64,000 nt of DNA from Diplonema papillatum (taxonomy: Eukaryota; Euglenozoa; Diplonemea; Diplonemida; Diplonemidae). Below, in pieces: positions 52,896 to 62,929 of the stretch. Below the pieces are notes generated by a model, which was not told where the DNA came from, searched no databases, and worked only from the letters and a program-made list of their open reading frames with translations. Numbering within the stretch: the first letter of the stretch is position 1; each line of letters begins with the position of its first letter. The translations under genes were made by a program, and so were the position numbers. Location: positions 186,001 to 250,000 of the forward strand of contig JAPJBO010000048.1 of the NCBI GenBank assembly GCA_030068145.1, written 5' to 3'.

Positions 52896-52974
52896 AACGG
52901 CCATCTATGCCGATAAATATTTTTTGTTTCCGATAAATATTTTTGATACGGGTTCCTGGGGACTAGTCCCCAGT

Positions 52975-53380
52975 GCGAGATGTGCCCAAGGGGAGTCCCA
53001 TTGGGCAAGCAATTTCATTGGATTTTGCGAGGACCCTAAGTAATCCGGAGCCAGTGTGATAGACCTTTGTGATGTGGGCCGCTTCACTGCTCGTCTGCAT
53101 GTGGACTGCTCTGTACCTGTGCCTTCTCCGCGCTTGCAGCTTTTCAAGCCGGCCACGCCTGCTTTCCCTTTTCTGTCTTTCGACCTCGGTGATCCCTCGC
53201 GGGCGTCCTGCTGTGCCATCTGAATCTCCTCGCCTTCCTTCCTGGTTTGCTTGGCACCCTCTGCTCGCGCAGCTTGCGGCGCGGGTCTCTTCAGAGCCGG
53301 TCGTCTTCGTGTGCGCTGTTCTGTCATCGCTTGCCTGTGTTGCTGATTTCTGCAACAAAGGCAGTTTTGGCCCGTGAAAT
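52975..53380 (-). repeat. R repeat remnant inside the outer element
   Basis: It shares CCAGTGTGATAGACCTTT-like sequence and the Arg/Lys/Gln-rich minus-strand frame with R copies at 49.2 and 59.7 kb. GGGGACTAGTCCCC at 52958-52971 is a perfect palindrome at its edge. Confidence 0.5.
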
Positions 53381-54224
53381 GGGCTAGTCTTTATTGTGTG
53401 AGTGCTTTTGTCTCCAGGATTGAAATGAGGCTGACGCGGAAAATCCTACCGTCCGACATGGCACAAGTCAAGGGAAACAAATATTTTACGGGAACTAGTA
53501 TGCACGGCAGCCCCGATACTACTAAGCCCCGTTGGCATACTTACACTCCATGGCTGCCTCGATGGCACCAAATCCGTAGTCGTGGTTAGACATTTTCAGG
53601 TAGGAGGATGTTACCTGGTCAGGACCGCATGCAGTTTTGTCGTATTGGGGCCGCGTAGGACCCGGATGAAGTCGTTGCGAATACACACAACAGATCAACG
53701 AAGGGTAGAACTGGGGAACATGCAGATCAGACGGAAGTAGAATGTGCAAACTTATCCTTTTCTTGACTTGCCGTTCTGAAAGCTGTTGAGGGGCCCCTAC
53801 GTAGGTTCTCGCATGATTCGTTCGCCTTTGTAACACTATCCGTTTGTAGTAAGCTTTGCAGTTGTGTTCTTGCAATATCTAGCCGAATGGTGGGTGGCGG
53901 ATTTCCGCGCTCGTGCGCAAGACGCAGTTTTACTGCAACTGCAGTGTAAGCCGAACCCGGTTCGTGACCTTTGTCGCGGTGAAGTGGTACAAAGTCTTCA
54001 GCTTTCAGATCCGGATACTGCTCAATGCAACCAGATAGTTAGATGTCACTTGATGGATACCCGTGTGCTGCATTCGAAAAGGTTTGCGTATCTGGTGTTG
54101 AAAATTGAACAGCCTTTGCTGGGGAGACTTTCGACCCGAAACTAGATAGAAAAACGATCGTATTTGGCTTCGTCGCGGTCGTCCACGGGACGAAGTAGGT
54201 GAACCTACTGTCAAAGTGATCAAT
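53381..54224. other. Core of the outer element, no gene recognised
   Basis: It has several frames of 70-120 codons on both strands without recognisable motifs. Confidence 0.35.
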
Positions 54225-54418
54225 ACTTATCGGAAACAGAAAAATGTTTATCGGAAACAAAAAAATATTTATCGGAAACAAAAAATATTTATCGGAAACA
54301 AAAAAATATTTATCGGAAACAAAAAAAAATATTTATCGGAAACAAAAAAAATATTTATCGGAAACAGTTTCCGATAAATATTTTCCCGACTTAAGTGCTT
54401 CCCTTATGGTTTTCTCCG

Positions 54419-54712
54419 AAATACTCGACGTAGCTGCTTCGACTCCGAATGGAAGGGGGGAAATATAGAGGTAAGGCGCAAATACAATACAAACACAATC
54501 TGATTTGTACTTCGCTTACACCACCGTGTGTTGTTTTCTCACTCAGCACTTTTGACCTGTTGTGTTTGTGTGATTTGTCGTGTAGGGGTAGACCCGCATG
54601 ACCTCACGTCCGTTCAACACGTGGTTCGGTATTTACAGCACTTTGGATCCCTTCTGTTCTTTGTCGGGCAGCATCGTCGAGCATTTCTTTCAAGCTGGCG
54701 CTTATGTAAAAC
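54419..54712 (+). repeat. MR2 dispersed repeat, target of the outer element
   Basis: AAATACTCGACGTAGCTGC to CAAGCTGGCGCTTATGTAAAA-type end. Its first 8 bp are duplicated at 50527-50534. Confidence 0.8.
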
Positions 54713-55300
54713 AAAACCGAAGGAAGTGGTTAGTAGATCTCGCTCCTGCCGGCGCTTGCGCGAAATTAGCTGAATTAAACGCCCATTTTCGCGTGTGCAA
54801 GGGTCTACACTGCCCGCGCGAGACATCGTTCACCCCCCCCAAGGGGGTGGCCGCTTCATAGAACACGACTCTGGATGGGATGGCGGTGTTGCGAACACAG
54901 TGTTATTGATTTATCAGGGGAATTCTACTAGGTAAAACAAACGACCCTTAGGACACCTCGGTGCGCACTTGGATCGCGGGGGAAAATTTTCCCACCCGCC
55001 CTCCCTGCAACTCTGTTTATCATTTTCTGCCTTCGACGGCCGTGCGGCCATGGATACCCTCGTGCGAGGGTGCACTTTCTTGCTGGATACCAGCTTCCGT
55101 TGCTTCGGCGGCGAGATCCGTGGGGCATGGGTTCCCACCCTCCGTCCCCCGTGACCTCCGGGGCTAGCCCGTTCGCTCACTTTCTGCGGCTAGCTCGGGG
55201 GGTAACCCCATCGTATGTGACCTCTCGTGTTTTCTCCGTTCATTGCTTGCGTCTCAGGAGTGCGTGAACGACGGAGAATTCTCCACGGTGAGAATAACCG

Positions 55301-55340
55301 GTACTCGTCTAAACTCGTCAATGCGAGTTTGGACGAGTAC
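55301..55340. repeat. CTCGTCTAAACTCG hairpin
   Basis: GTACTCGTCTAAACTCG pairs with CGAGTTTGGACGAGTAC (one G:T-type mismatch) with a 6-bp loop. Confidence 0.8.
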
Positions 55341-55764
55341 AGGCTGTTCTCACTGCTGTGAAACACTGTCTATTTTCGTGCCAAACTCACCTATACGCTG
55401 AAGTAGCGCAGTGATTGCGGTAAACGGACACATTTTTGCCGCGAGCCGCGTGCTTCGTTTATCAGTGCGACCCCCCCTTAAAGGTCCGTTACTCCCCACG
55501 ACTACCCAAGGCCTTTTTCGGCGGGATGTGCAAGGGCGATCTGTCCGGGCTGGCATACGAAGAAACCGACCCCAAATGCAGGCGTGTTGCCGCCGCGGAA
55601 AGGGCAAGACTCGTTGCAGGAGACAGCACGCCGCTTCTTGTTGCTTTGATCTTTTTTTGTTGTATGAGCCACGTGTGGTAACTGAACCGCCCGAGTAGGA
55701 CTTTCTGGTCCGAGAAATCAAGGAAAGGATCTGGTTTCCCTTTCTTCTCTTTTTTGTACCAGGG

Positions 55765-56035
55765 AAAGCCGCTACACAGGAGCCAAGCTTCACGTGTTCG
55801 GCGGTACTGCAGAGCCACGGGCCTACGGGTCAAGTGGCTACCGATTTCCCAAACTAAAGCATCAAGGCGTGGCGCACCTTGGGGCTTGGCGCTCGCGCTG
55901 AGCACAAGCTCGTCGAGACGGTCAGCCGCAGGGCAGAGCGGACGGGGTTGTGGCACTGTGCTGCCTTCGACTCAAGCTTTGCAAGCTGTGGTTGACCGTC
56001 ACGTTCCTGGACCAGGAGCGGCCTTTTTCTTCTTT
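55765..56035 (+). repeat. L dispersed repeat, full copy
   Basis: GGAGCCAAGCTTCACGTGTT to CCTGGACCAGGAGCGGCC. A close copy lies at 62930-63175 in the same orientation; fragments are at 37.1 and 38.8 kb. It ends with a pyrimidine-rich tract (TTTTTCTTCTTTC) in both full copies, which suggests a retroposed unit or shared 3' tail. Confidence 0.75.
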
Positions 56036-56121
56036 CTTTTCTTCTCTTTGTTTACTACTCCTCTCAGCGAGCGTCAGATAAGGAGGTTGGATTCCTTCGG
56101 TATAGGTTTTTCTACTTGGAG

Positions 56122-56425
56122 GGAATTGCAAGAACGTGCTTGGAATGGGTATGTGCTCAACACCGCACTGGTCCCGTCTGCGCCGTGTTTCGGTCCTTTA
56201 AGCCACGGACACATAAGGCGGACCATCACCAGCGCGGAACCTGAGTGTCTGCAGAGAACTGCGGTGTGAGTCTGGTTTGGCGGCTGTTCGTAGCCCGCCA
56301 CAGCCAGGACCGCCCGTGCTATCAGAGCACAGGCGAATCCGTCGCGGTGTCTGAGCAATCAGTTAAAAAACTCAGGGTCCCCGCCCTGATTGTGACTGCG
56401 ACTCGCTAGGCAGCACTGACGTGTC
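56122..56425 (+). mobile_element. SINE-like SX element, full copy
   Basis: TTGCAAGAACGTGCTTGG to GCACTGACGTGTCTTC. The flanks TCTACTTGGAGGG (left) and TCCTACTGGGGGG (right) could be a decayed target duplication ending in a G run, as at 9.5 kb. Confidence 0.75.
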
Positions 56426-56740
56426 TTCTTTCCTACTGGGGGGGGGGGGGGGGGGTAACGTTGCTGTTTGCTTTGCTTGGCTCGTTCGCTTTCTCCTTAA
56501 GATGATAGCGTTCCTCTTTGTGTTGCCGTTTTCTGATTGTTGTTGCTCATGCGAAAAAGGCGGGCCGGTCCTGTTCTCAAAACAGCTCCCTGACAGGGCT
56601 CTTTTTCCAGAGTGAAAGCTCGCGTGTAGCACCGAGGACCAGAGCCCCCGTGTGACGCGATGCATTAACGACGGAGTGGAGGATGTGTGCCCTTGTCGTC
56701 GCTCGTCTGGTGGCATCGACCTCTCTCTCCTACGTGTGCC

Positions 56741-57560
56741 CTATGTACGTGTTCGCGGTCCGGACAAGACGAGCTGGCTGTCGACAGGTCGCCCCAAACG
56801 CTTGTCGGCGGACTGAACGTTCACGACGTACTGCACCGCAGAAGCTGCGCAGATATCCCCGCGGGCAAGCAGCCGTGTCACAAACAGGACCAGCGCCGTC
56901 GGGACGTCGAGGGGACCGTCGGATACCGCTTCCCAGTGGCACCGGAACTCCAGAAAGCGGCGATACACGGAGTGGATTCCGCGACGCGTGGACAGAGCCA
57001 GGGCATCCCCTGTGTACGTCACGGAATTGGAAAGTACTATGGAGTTCAAAGCACTCCGTCTCGGGCGATCACCCCACTTTCCGACTGCATCACAAGTGAC
57101 GCGGCTTTTCTGGCCGGCTGCACCTCACAGCACTCAGGAAGACCCCTCTGTGGTCCGAACAGGATGTTCCCGCTCGTCGGGGGAGAGCGGGGGCTCCGAC
57201 AGGAGAGGACGTCCGCGTCGCCCCGCCACAGGAGGTGGGAAACGGTCCAAGGCAGGCCCTCCCCTTGGCTGAGGTTGCCCGCTGAGGGTGCTGGGAGTCG
57301 GGGGTGAGCTTCGCCCGAGTGTTGGGTGCGGGACTTCGGGCTGCGCTTCCTGGACGGCTTGGGGGCGGGCTGGTCCTCGGCTCTCTGCAGGGCTTGAAAG
57401 ACGTTCCGAAGATACGGAGGGAAACCGGCCTCGTGCTGGTGGCGGTGTTGGAGGCCGGCCAACGACCAGCCGGCCTTCAAGGCCGTCTTCAGGACCATCA
57501 TGCGGTGGATGGTGTCCCTCCCCAGCTCTACCAGTGTTCAAGCGTACGGGTCTTCTTCTT
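56741..57560 (-). mobile_element. Fossil retroelement piece: gag end plus tyrosine-recombinase-like N-domain
   Basis: The right part (57100-57560) matches the C-terminal third of the gag-like ORF at 0.1-1.6 kb (MMVLKTALKAGWSLAG, HQHEAGFPPYLRNVFQAL). The left part (56741-57049) encodes a helical segment, GIHSVYRRFLEFRCHWEA then LVLFVTRLLARGDICAASAV, which looks like the SAM-like N-terminal domain of tyrosine recombinases. This supports a DIRS-type family for both copies. It is incomplete and broken, with a handful of breaks at least. Confidence 0.6.
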
Positions 57561-57587
57561 CAAGCGATGGCGCCGTAGCATTCTTTA

Positions 57588-57672
57588 GCGTTTATTGTGG
57601 TGTGGAGGGTTCATTCTTTAAAGTTGAAGTCCGCTTGAGATTCCGGGGGTTTAGGGTCTCCGGGTGACCGTG
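57588..57672 (-). repeat. PM motif copy beside the gag fossil
   Basis: AGCGTTTATTGTGGTGTGG, GTCCGCTTGAGATTCCGGG and TAGGGTCTCCGGGTGACC, a well-kept copy in the usual orientation. Confidence 0.7.
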
Positions 57673-58029
57673 GTCTTTGTTTGAAAGAGAGTGAAAGTTC
57701 CGGTGTAGACATACTGCGACCAGCACTGTCCTTTGGTGTGGATCACTTGGGGCGGGGGGAAAGGAGGCTCTCGGTCTGCTTCAGGAGGCTGTTCGAAGCT
57801 CGTCGTGCCGGGCTATCCATACTACAGGGGCTCCTGTCGCGGACGGGGAGAGACAAACACCGTGCCGAAAGCAATCAGCTTGACGGCGCCGGTGAGAGTC
57901 GTACCGTGGGAAGGGGGGTCGTTTGAAGTTGGGTCTGGTTCTGGGAGGAGAAGGGGGATCTTAGTTTAATGGTTCAGTAGGCAGAACACCATGTTTGATG
58001 TCAGCCGACAAGTCTTCTTTGAAGAAGGA

Positions 58030-58052
58030 GAAAGAGAGAGAGAGAGAGAGAG
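58030..58052. repeat. (GA)n microsatellite
   Basis: A short pure GA tract. A similar one is at 43015-43058. Confidence 0.9.
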
Positions 58053-58377
58053 CGAAGAGATCACGTTCAGACCTTTACTCTTCGGTACGACAGGGCGATT
58101 GCCGCAAAATCGATCGAGGGGAGCAAGGTCGGGAGCAAGAAAGAGGGAGGAATTGCCCGTGTTACTTTTCCAATTCCGAATCCTTAAGTTTCCGAATCGT
58201 CCCCCTCTTACCTTGTTTCTGAAGCAAGTGGACTTCAAACACTCAGGGCGTGTCGCCCAATACCTCTTGTCTCTCTTTAGGTCCTCCTAGACGCACCGAA
58301 GGTGCTCAAACAAGGTTGCTAGAAAAGAGCGAAAGAAAAGAGGGGATCACGAAGGAGAACTGATACTGGGCTGGTAG

Positions 58378-58710
58378 CAGGGCTTACGCTCCGTTTTCGG
58401 TCTCAGAGAAAATACGTGTGGTCCACATGTGGACGCTCAAGGTTAGAGTGAAAAAAACCTTTCCCCCTATGTGCGGCGGGAAAAAAAAAAAAAAAGTGTC
58501 ACTACTAACTTGGCGACACGTGGATGTGCGGCCTTGGCGTCTTGTGGGCCTAGACACACCCTGCATGTGGACCAACCTGAGGCAAGCCCATGTGGAGAAA
58601 AAAATGAGTCAAAATCCACATGTGGTACCTGTGGATCCACACGTGGGGGAAAGAAAATCCAAAAAAATTAACGTGTGGAAATCCACACCACACGTGGAGC
58701 GTAAGCCCTG
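58378..58710. mobile_element. hAT-like MITE, 15-bp TIR and 8-bp target duplication
   Basis: CAGGGCTTACGCTCC (58378-58392) and GGAGCGTAAGCCCTG (58696-58710) are perfect inverses. GCTGGTAG (58370-58377) and GCGGGTAG (58711-58718) flank it, 7 of 8 bases alike. The CAGGG terminus and 8-bp duplication are typical of hAT elements. The interior is full of CACGTGTGG/CCACATGTGG inverted motifs and has no transposase, so it is a non-autonomous copy. Confidence 0.85.
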
Positions 58711-59335
58711 GCGGGTAGACCTGTTGGTCAGGTACGAAACACAAAACTCACAGGAGCAATCAACAACTCCCCTCCCGCAAAACGATGCTGTTTTTGCAGA
58801 CCCATATCCTAAATGTTATCACGGTATGGTGTTAATCGGGGCTGGCTTGCAGAATCATCCAATCAAGTGTACAGTCGGGGTTGCAGACTGATATCCTATC
58901 ACGTGTAATTTTGTGACTGGCGTTGCAGACTTCTCCCATCACAGTATAGCTTTTCTTGATTGCCTTTTTTGTATTTCACCATCGTGTCTTCCCGATTACC
59001 TCGACCATTTGATCGAGCGCATACGAATATGCTAACTCGGATCTGGAACGAGCCCATGGGAGAGGAACGGTCTTGACTTTTGCATTTTCATTGGCACATA
59101 ACCGATTCATTTGCATTCCCTCCATGTCTTTCGAGCATGTGGTACACACTACAAGTGGGGATGCCGCCGTGCCTGGAGAAGAAGCGCCAAGTCAACTTGG
59201 CACCCCCTTCGCAGTTCGTCTCAAGCAGAGCAAGCGGTGCACCTTAGTCGTTTTGGGGTCTCTTTGGTGTCTTTTTATGGAGTCTTTTTGAAAGTCTTTG
59301 TAGGGGGCTTCTCGCATACAGTGCATACGAGTCGG

Positions 59336-59374
59336 ATTCTCGTCTAAACTCGCATGGCGAGTTTAGACGAGAAT
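59336..59374. repeat. Perfect 18-bp hairpin
   Basis: ATTCTCGTCTAAACTCGC and GCGAGTTTAGACGAGAAT with the 3-base loop ATG. Same family as 55301-55340 and 48963-49012. Confidence 0.9.
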
Positions 59375-59640
59375 CGGAGACGAGAAGACGACCCATACGC
59401 GCCGTACTGGTGTTGTTAAAATCAATGCTGCTGGTGACACCCTTGTTGAAGCTGAGGCAGTTGTGAAACAAGAAGAAGTTGAAATTGAGCCCCTGTGGGA
59501 ATACCAGCCTCTTCCTGAGGTTCCTGAGGTTGAGGAAGAAGCTTTTGAGGAAGTTGAAGAGAAGGAAGAAGTTGCTGCTGCCAAAGAAAAGGAAGCCCCA
59601 CCTGTAGAACCCTGGAAGTCAGGTATGGTACGTATAAAAG
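59375..59640 (+). other. Possible captured acidic coding segment
   Basis: A plus-strand frame without stops reads GVVKINAAGDTLVEAEAVVK, then EIEPLWEYQPLPEVPEVEEE and a Glu/Lys/Ala-rich stretch to PWKSG, where a donor-like TCAG/GTATGG follows. Codons favour T and A at third positions, unlike the GC-rich host exons here. I do not recognise the protein. It may be an exon of a differently composed gene or an element. Confidence 0.35.
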
Positions 59641-59684
59641 CTAATAATAACACAAATAACGCTAAGAAACGCAAGAGCAGTCGA

Positions 59685-59940
59685 CGCGCAGGCGAGCAAC
59701 CAAGCGGCCCGCGTCGCAGGTGGCACAGACCGAAGAAGCCCGTGCGGCAGGGAGTGGAGACGAGGTGATGCAAGACGAAGGGGAAGCGCGAAGCGACCAG
59801 CCCGGACGGACCAACAAGACGCAAGACCAGGCGACAAAGAGAAGGAGGGGGACGCGACCCAGAGACCCGGGCGAAGTAGCCTGGAACTAGTGTGATGGAC
59901 CTTTCTTCGGAGGGGCTCACGCACTCAAAGATCGACTTAT
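59685..59940 (+). repeat. R dispersed repeat
   Basis: GCGTCGCAGGTGGCACAGAC, GCAGGGAGTGGAGACGAGGT, GAGACCCGGGCGAAGTAGCC and GGACCTTTCTTCGGAGG. It matches 49215-49410 closely in order. Confidence 0.65.
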
Positions 59941-59947
59941 ACGCTAA

Positions 59948-60105
59948 GAAACGCAAAATATGTCACGGGAAGGCCGCTGCTTAACGGCTTTATCTAGCGC
60001 ATGCTGATCCATGTGGTCCATGTACTTAAAAGTTCCCAGTGCTTAACGGCTTTATCACATGGGCGGCCCTGAGACTACCCCACTCAGGTGACACCACTGT
60101 TTGAC
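59948..60105 (-). repeat. H repeat, short form, inverted
   Basis: On the minus strand: AGTGGTGTCACCTGAG, GGGCCGCCCATGTGATAAAG, CTTTTAAGTACATGGACCAC and CAGCATGC, then GTTAAGCAGCGGCC and CCCGTGACA. This is the most complete short copy, and it shows the junction at which the 11.7-12.7 kb version carries its ORF. Confidence 0.75.
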
Positions 60106-60649
60106 CTTTGACCATACTTCAACTTTCTTGCTAAAAGCTCGTCCTGGTGTCGACCGTAGCCAAAAAACACGGATCCTTAACCACATACAGACGAACTACG
60201 CCATACGATTAATCCATTAATTCGCGGGTATCTGGTGAGGGACGATGCGCTGCAACGTCGCAGCGAAACTGAGGTTGTCGTTTTGAACACACTTCCTTTC
60301 AAGACCTGCTTTGTGCAGGTGTCAAAAGAAAAAAAGAAGGGGTTCGGTCGTGGAGGGACTGGGCCCATGTGTTTTAAGAAGCCGGTGTTTTCAAGCCTCC
60401 ACTTGACGGTTGATTGCAGGGAGGGAGGCGGACAGTTGATTGCAGGGAGGGAGGGATCTGATTCTGGGAGCCTGCGGCGGGTTCGCGTGATTTGGCGGTG
60501 ATCTCCGTCGGTTGGGTAACATGCAGGGTCAAAAACTTGTGTCTTTTTGGTATATCATGCAGGGTCAAAACCTTTGTGTCTTTATTAAACGCTGCCGCGG
60601 GGCCGATGGCTGATCCTTGGTGGGTGCGGGCATTTTGCGTTTCCTTTTT

Positions 60650-60985
60650 TGTTTGTGCGCACTAGCGGAACGCACCTGCTTTGGTAAGTTTCATGTAGTA
60701 CGCTGCAAACTACTAATTTTTAGTACCAACAATGCATTGTGAAAACAAGAACATTTCCGGAGTTGGGGCTTGCACTGATAAACGAAGCAACGGACGATCA
60801 GCATCAACTGACCAAAGGTGATGAAAATGATAAGGCAAAAGTTTCTTGTTCTTCGCGTGTAAAGGGTATAAACCTCTCTGGGTGGGGTTTTCCTGTATTA
60901 CCACTTTTTCGTTGGCTTCGGTTTCTCTTTCATGTGCAACCGTTGTTCCGGAAATGTTCCCGTCAGTACAGATGTACTGTTAAAA
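60650..60985. repeat. Two dispersed blocks shared with 18.9 kb and 42.7-43.0 kb
   Basis: 60650-60740 is the inverse of 18855-18950 (GTACCAACAATGCATTG). 60745-60985 matches 42660-43000 (CTTGCACTGATARACRAA and GTTCCGGAAATGTTC). No gene was seen. Confidence 0.6.
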
Positions 60986-61388
60986 AAAAAATGGGGAAAA
61001 AAAAAAAACTTGTTCAACTTCATCAAAAATTACCGCAGTTTTTGTTCCAAAATTTTAAAACTTAAAAAACCCAAAGAAATTCCGGAAAAAAATGGGTGGC
61101 CATCGGTCCCGCGGCAGCGTTTTAAAAAAGACAAAAGGTTTTGACCCTGCATGGTAAGTTTCTTGCTACTCCGCCCATCTTTGTCATTCAAATAGTGCCT
61201 TCGCCTCTGATCGGTAGTGGGACTCCCTCCATTGAGGACAGGGCTTTCCGAATATTTGGTCGGATAAAGTACATTTGCGCCGGTAAAGACCGGCGCCCAG
61301 CGAGACTAGAGGCAGCAGTTAAAGTAAAGTTCGGGCGAAGCTAAGTTCGGGCGAAGCAAAGCAAAGTTCGGGCGAAAGCAAAGTTCAA

Positions 61389-61455
61389 TGCGGGAGTGGG
61401 ACTCCTTCAATGCGGGAGTGGCCACTCCCGCATTTCTTCACTCCCGCATTGACTT
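61389..61455. repeat. Inverted repeat of GCGGGAGTG units
   Basis: AATGCGGGAGTGGCCACTCCCGCATT is a perfect 26-bp palindrome (61414-61439), with further half-copies on both sides. A related palindrome is at 42435-42476. Confidence 0.85.
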
Positions 61456-62247
61456 CGTATATGGCTGCTGTAGTCCGGGGTGGGCATACATGCGTAAGTC
61501 CTGCTCCTAACAGTGGCTGGACTGGCATTTCGGTCGAAACTTAACCCGCAACACACCTCACGCATGCGTTGTGACCTACGGATCAAAACGGTCTGCTTTC
61601 TAGACTGTTTCTTGTAGTAAGCGGTCGGTTTTTTGAAGTCTCCGTTTGACTTGTGAGGCGAGGGGGAAGGGGGGGGTTTCCTTTTGTGCTGTTATAGCAG
61701 GGTCTGGGCAGTGTGTTTTCATTCCTTTACGTACTTTGTGTCGCTTTTACTTTACTGTTTACTGTCACATGTGGTTGCGCATCCGTGTAACTTCGTTTTT
61801 GGCGTATGTGACCGACACCAGGTCCACTGTGTTGTGCAAGTGGTCCTCCGGTCTCACTTCGTTCGAAAGAGTGGGGTTGAGCCGGGAGAAGTCCGAAATG
61901 TGGTTTCGGGAAAGGGCTACGGATCCGACGCTTGCTCTTGAGAGGAACAGCAAGGAATGGCTGACGAATAAGGTTGATATGACAGCGGAGGACGAGTCTG
62001 TACGATTGTGTCACCTGGGACATGCATGGTGGCAAGCCTCAACGCGACACCACCCCCAGAGTACCTGCGTTCAGGTGTCGCGGAATGGCCACGCACTCCT
62101 TCGACGATCCGCAGCATCGTCCGCACTACACCTGACAAAAACACCTAGTACCAGTTCCGGATTCTGTTCTTCCTTGCGTCCTCTGCGGTTTGAAGTTTGT
62201 CGAACGCTCAGCGAGCGGGATAGCTAGCGCGATCCGTAGCTATTCTG

Positions 62248-62302
62248 AGAGTTAAAGTTCGGTTGAGAATCCGGAATTTTAGAGTCTCCGGGTGACCTTC
62301 GT
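62248..62302 (-). repeat. PM motif copy
   Basis: GAGTTAAAGTTCGGTTGAGA, ATCCGGAATTTTAGAGTC and TCCGGGTGACC. Confidence 0.65.
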
Positions 62303-62559
62303 CGAATGTCGAATGGGTTCTTTTAAAAGCTAATACGTACCGGGGGGGCATGCATGGCTTCATTCGTGTACCCTTGATTTGCTTGTTTTGGCAAGTTTAG
62401 TAACGTATTTAGGGAGTTCGTGTGGGTATGAGTGTGCGGTGGGTGTGGGTGCGTGTGTTGAACTCAATGGTAGGCAACCCCGGGCTTCTAGAAAGTTCGT
62501 TCGAGATTCCGGGGATCTAGTTAAGGGGGGGAGCTTTGTGCTGTTCTTTTTTTTTTCCC

Positions 62560-62750
62560 CCGACGACAACTAGTGTCAGACTAGCCTACCCGAAGGCAGT
62601 TGATTTCTTTAGGCAAGGTTTCTCCACCGGCGGAAGTTGTTGGGTTAGCTTTTTTGTTTCCTGTTGACAACTCTGCGTCAGACTAGCCCACCCGGGGGTG
62701 GTTGGTTCCTTCAGGCAGGGTCTCCCCCGTCCAGAGATTGCTTGGGTCCA
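62560..62750 (-). mobile_element. Two adjacent Q elements
   Basis: The first copy (62560-62650) is nearly identical to 26395-26485 and has a T run on the left, i.e. an oligo(A) end on the minus strand. The second (62665-62745) is diverged (GCGTCAGACTAGCCCACCCG). Confidence 0.6.
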
Positions 62751-62929
62751 AGGTGATGGGCGCGCCCTTCGGCTATTTATTTTCTCTTTCGCTCTCTTTT
62801 TTCCCCTTTCATTTTTATTGAAACGCGTTTTCTATTTATTTATTTTCCATAATTCCAAAAGGACTATTTGTTTTTTTTTTCCCCCTTTCGTTTTTCCTCC
62901 GTCCGAAGTACCAGTGAAAGCCTGCTACA

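Larger units (their letters stand above)
50762..52909. mobile_element. Inner nested element with 12-bp TIR, 6-bp target duplication and an ORF
   Basis: CATAGATGGCCG (50762-50773) and CGGCCATCTATG (52898-52909) are perfect inverses. CCGATA abuts both ends (50756-50761 and 52910-52915), a 6-bp duplication within the host array unit. Subterminal arrays of the self-complementary TATAACGTTATA lie at both sides (50780-50845 and 52627-52895), then mirror-image TTTTGGCCA arrays (50895-51290 and 52275-52590). A minus-strand ORF of 116 codons lies in the core. The layout is that of a DNA transposon of about 2.15 kb with elaborate subterminal repeats. Confidence 0.8.
50535..54418. mobile_element. Outer nested element with long inverted-repeat ends and 8-bp target duplication
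   Basis: The left end reads GGAGACAAAACCATATCGG then GAAGCACTTAAGTGGGG; the right end inverted reads GGAGAAAACCATAAGGG then GAAGCACTTAAGTCGGG. Both continue into AAAATATTTATCGGAAAC and an array of TTTCCGATAAATATTTTTTG units (50589-50760 and, inverted, 54225-54370). AAATACTC lies directly outside both ends (50527-50534 and 54419-54426); the right one is the first 8 bp of an MR2 repeat. The element therefore landed in an MR2 end and duplicated 8 bp. Without the inner element it is about 1.7 kb. No transposase was recognised. Confidence 0.75.

Noticed and set aside
61646-62227. A 193-codon plus-strand frame
   Set aside because: The apparent start is not ATG, composition shifts along it, and no motif or splice framing is visible.
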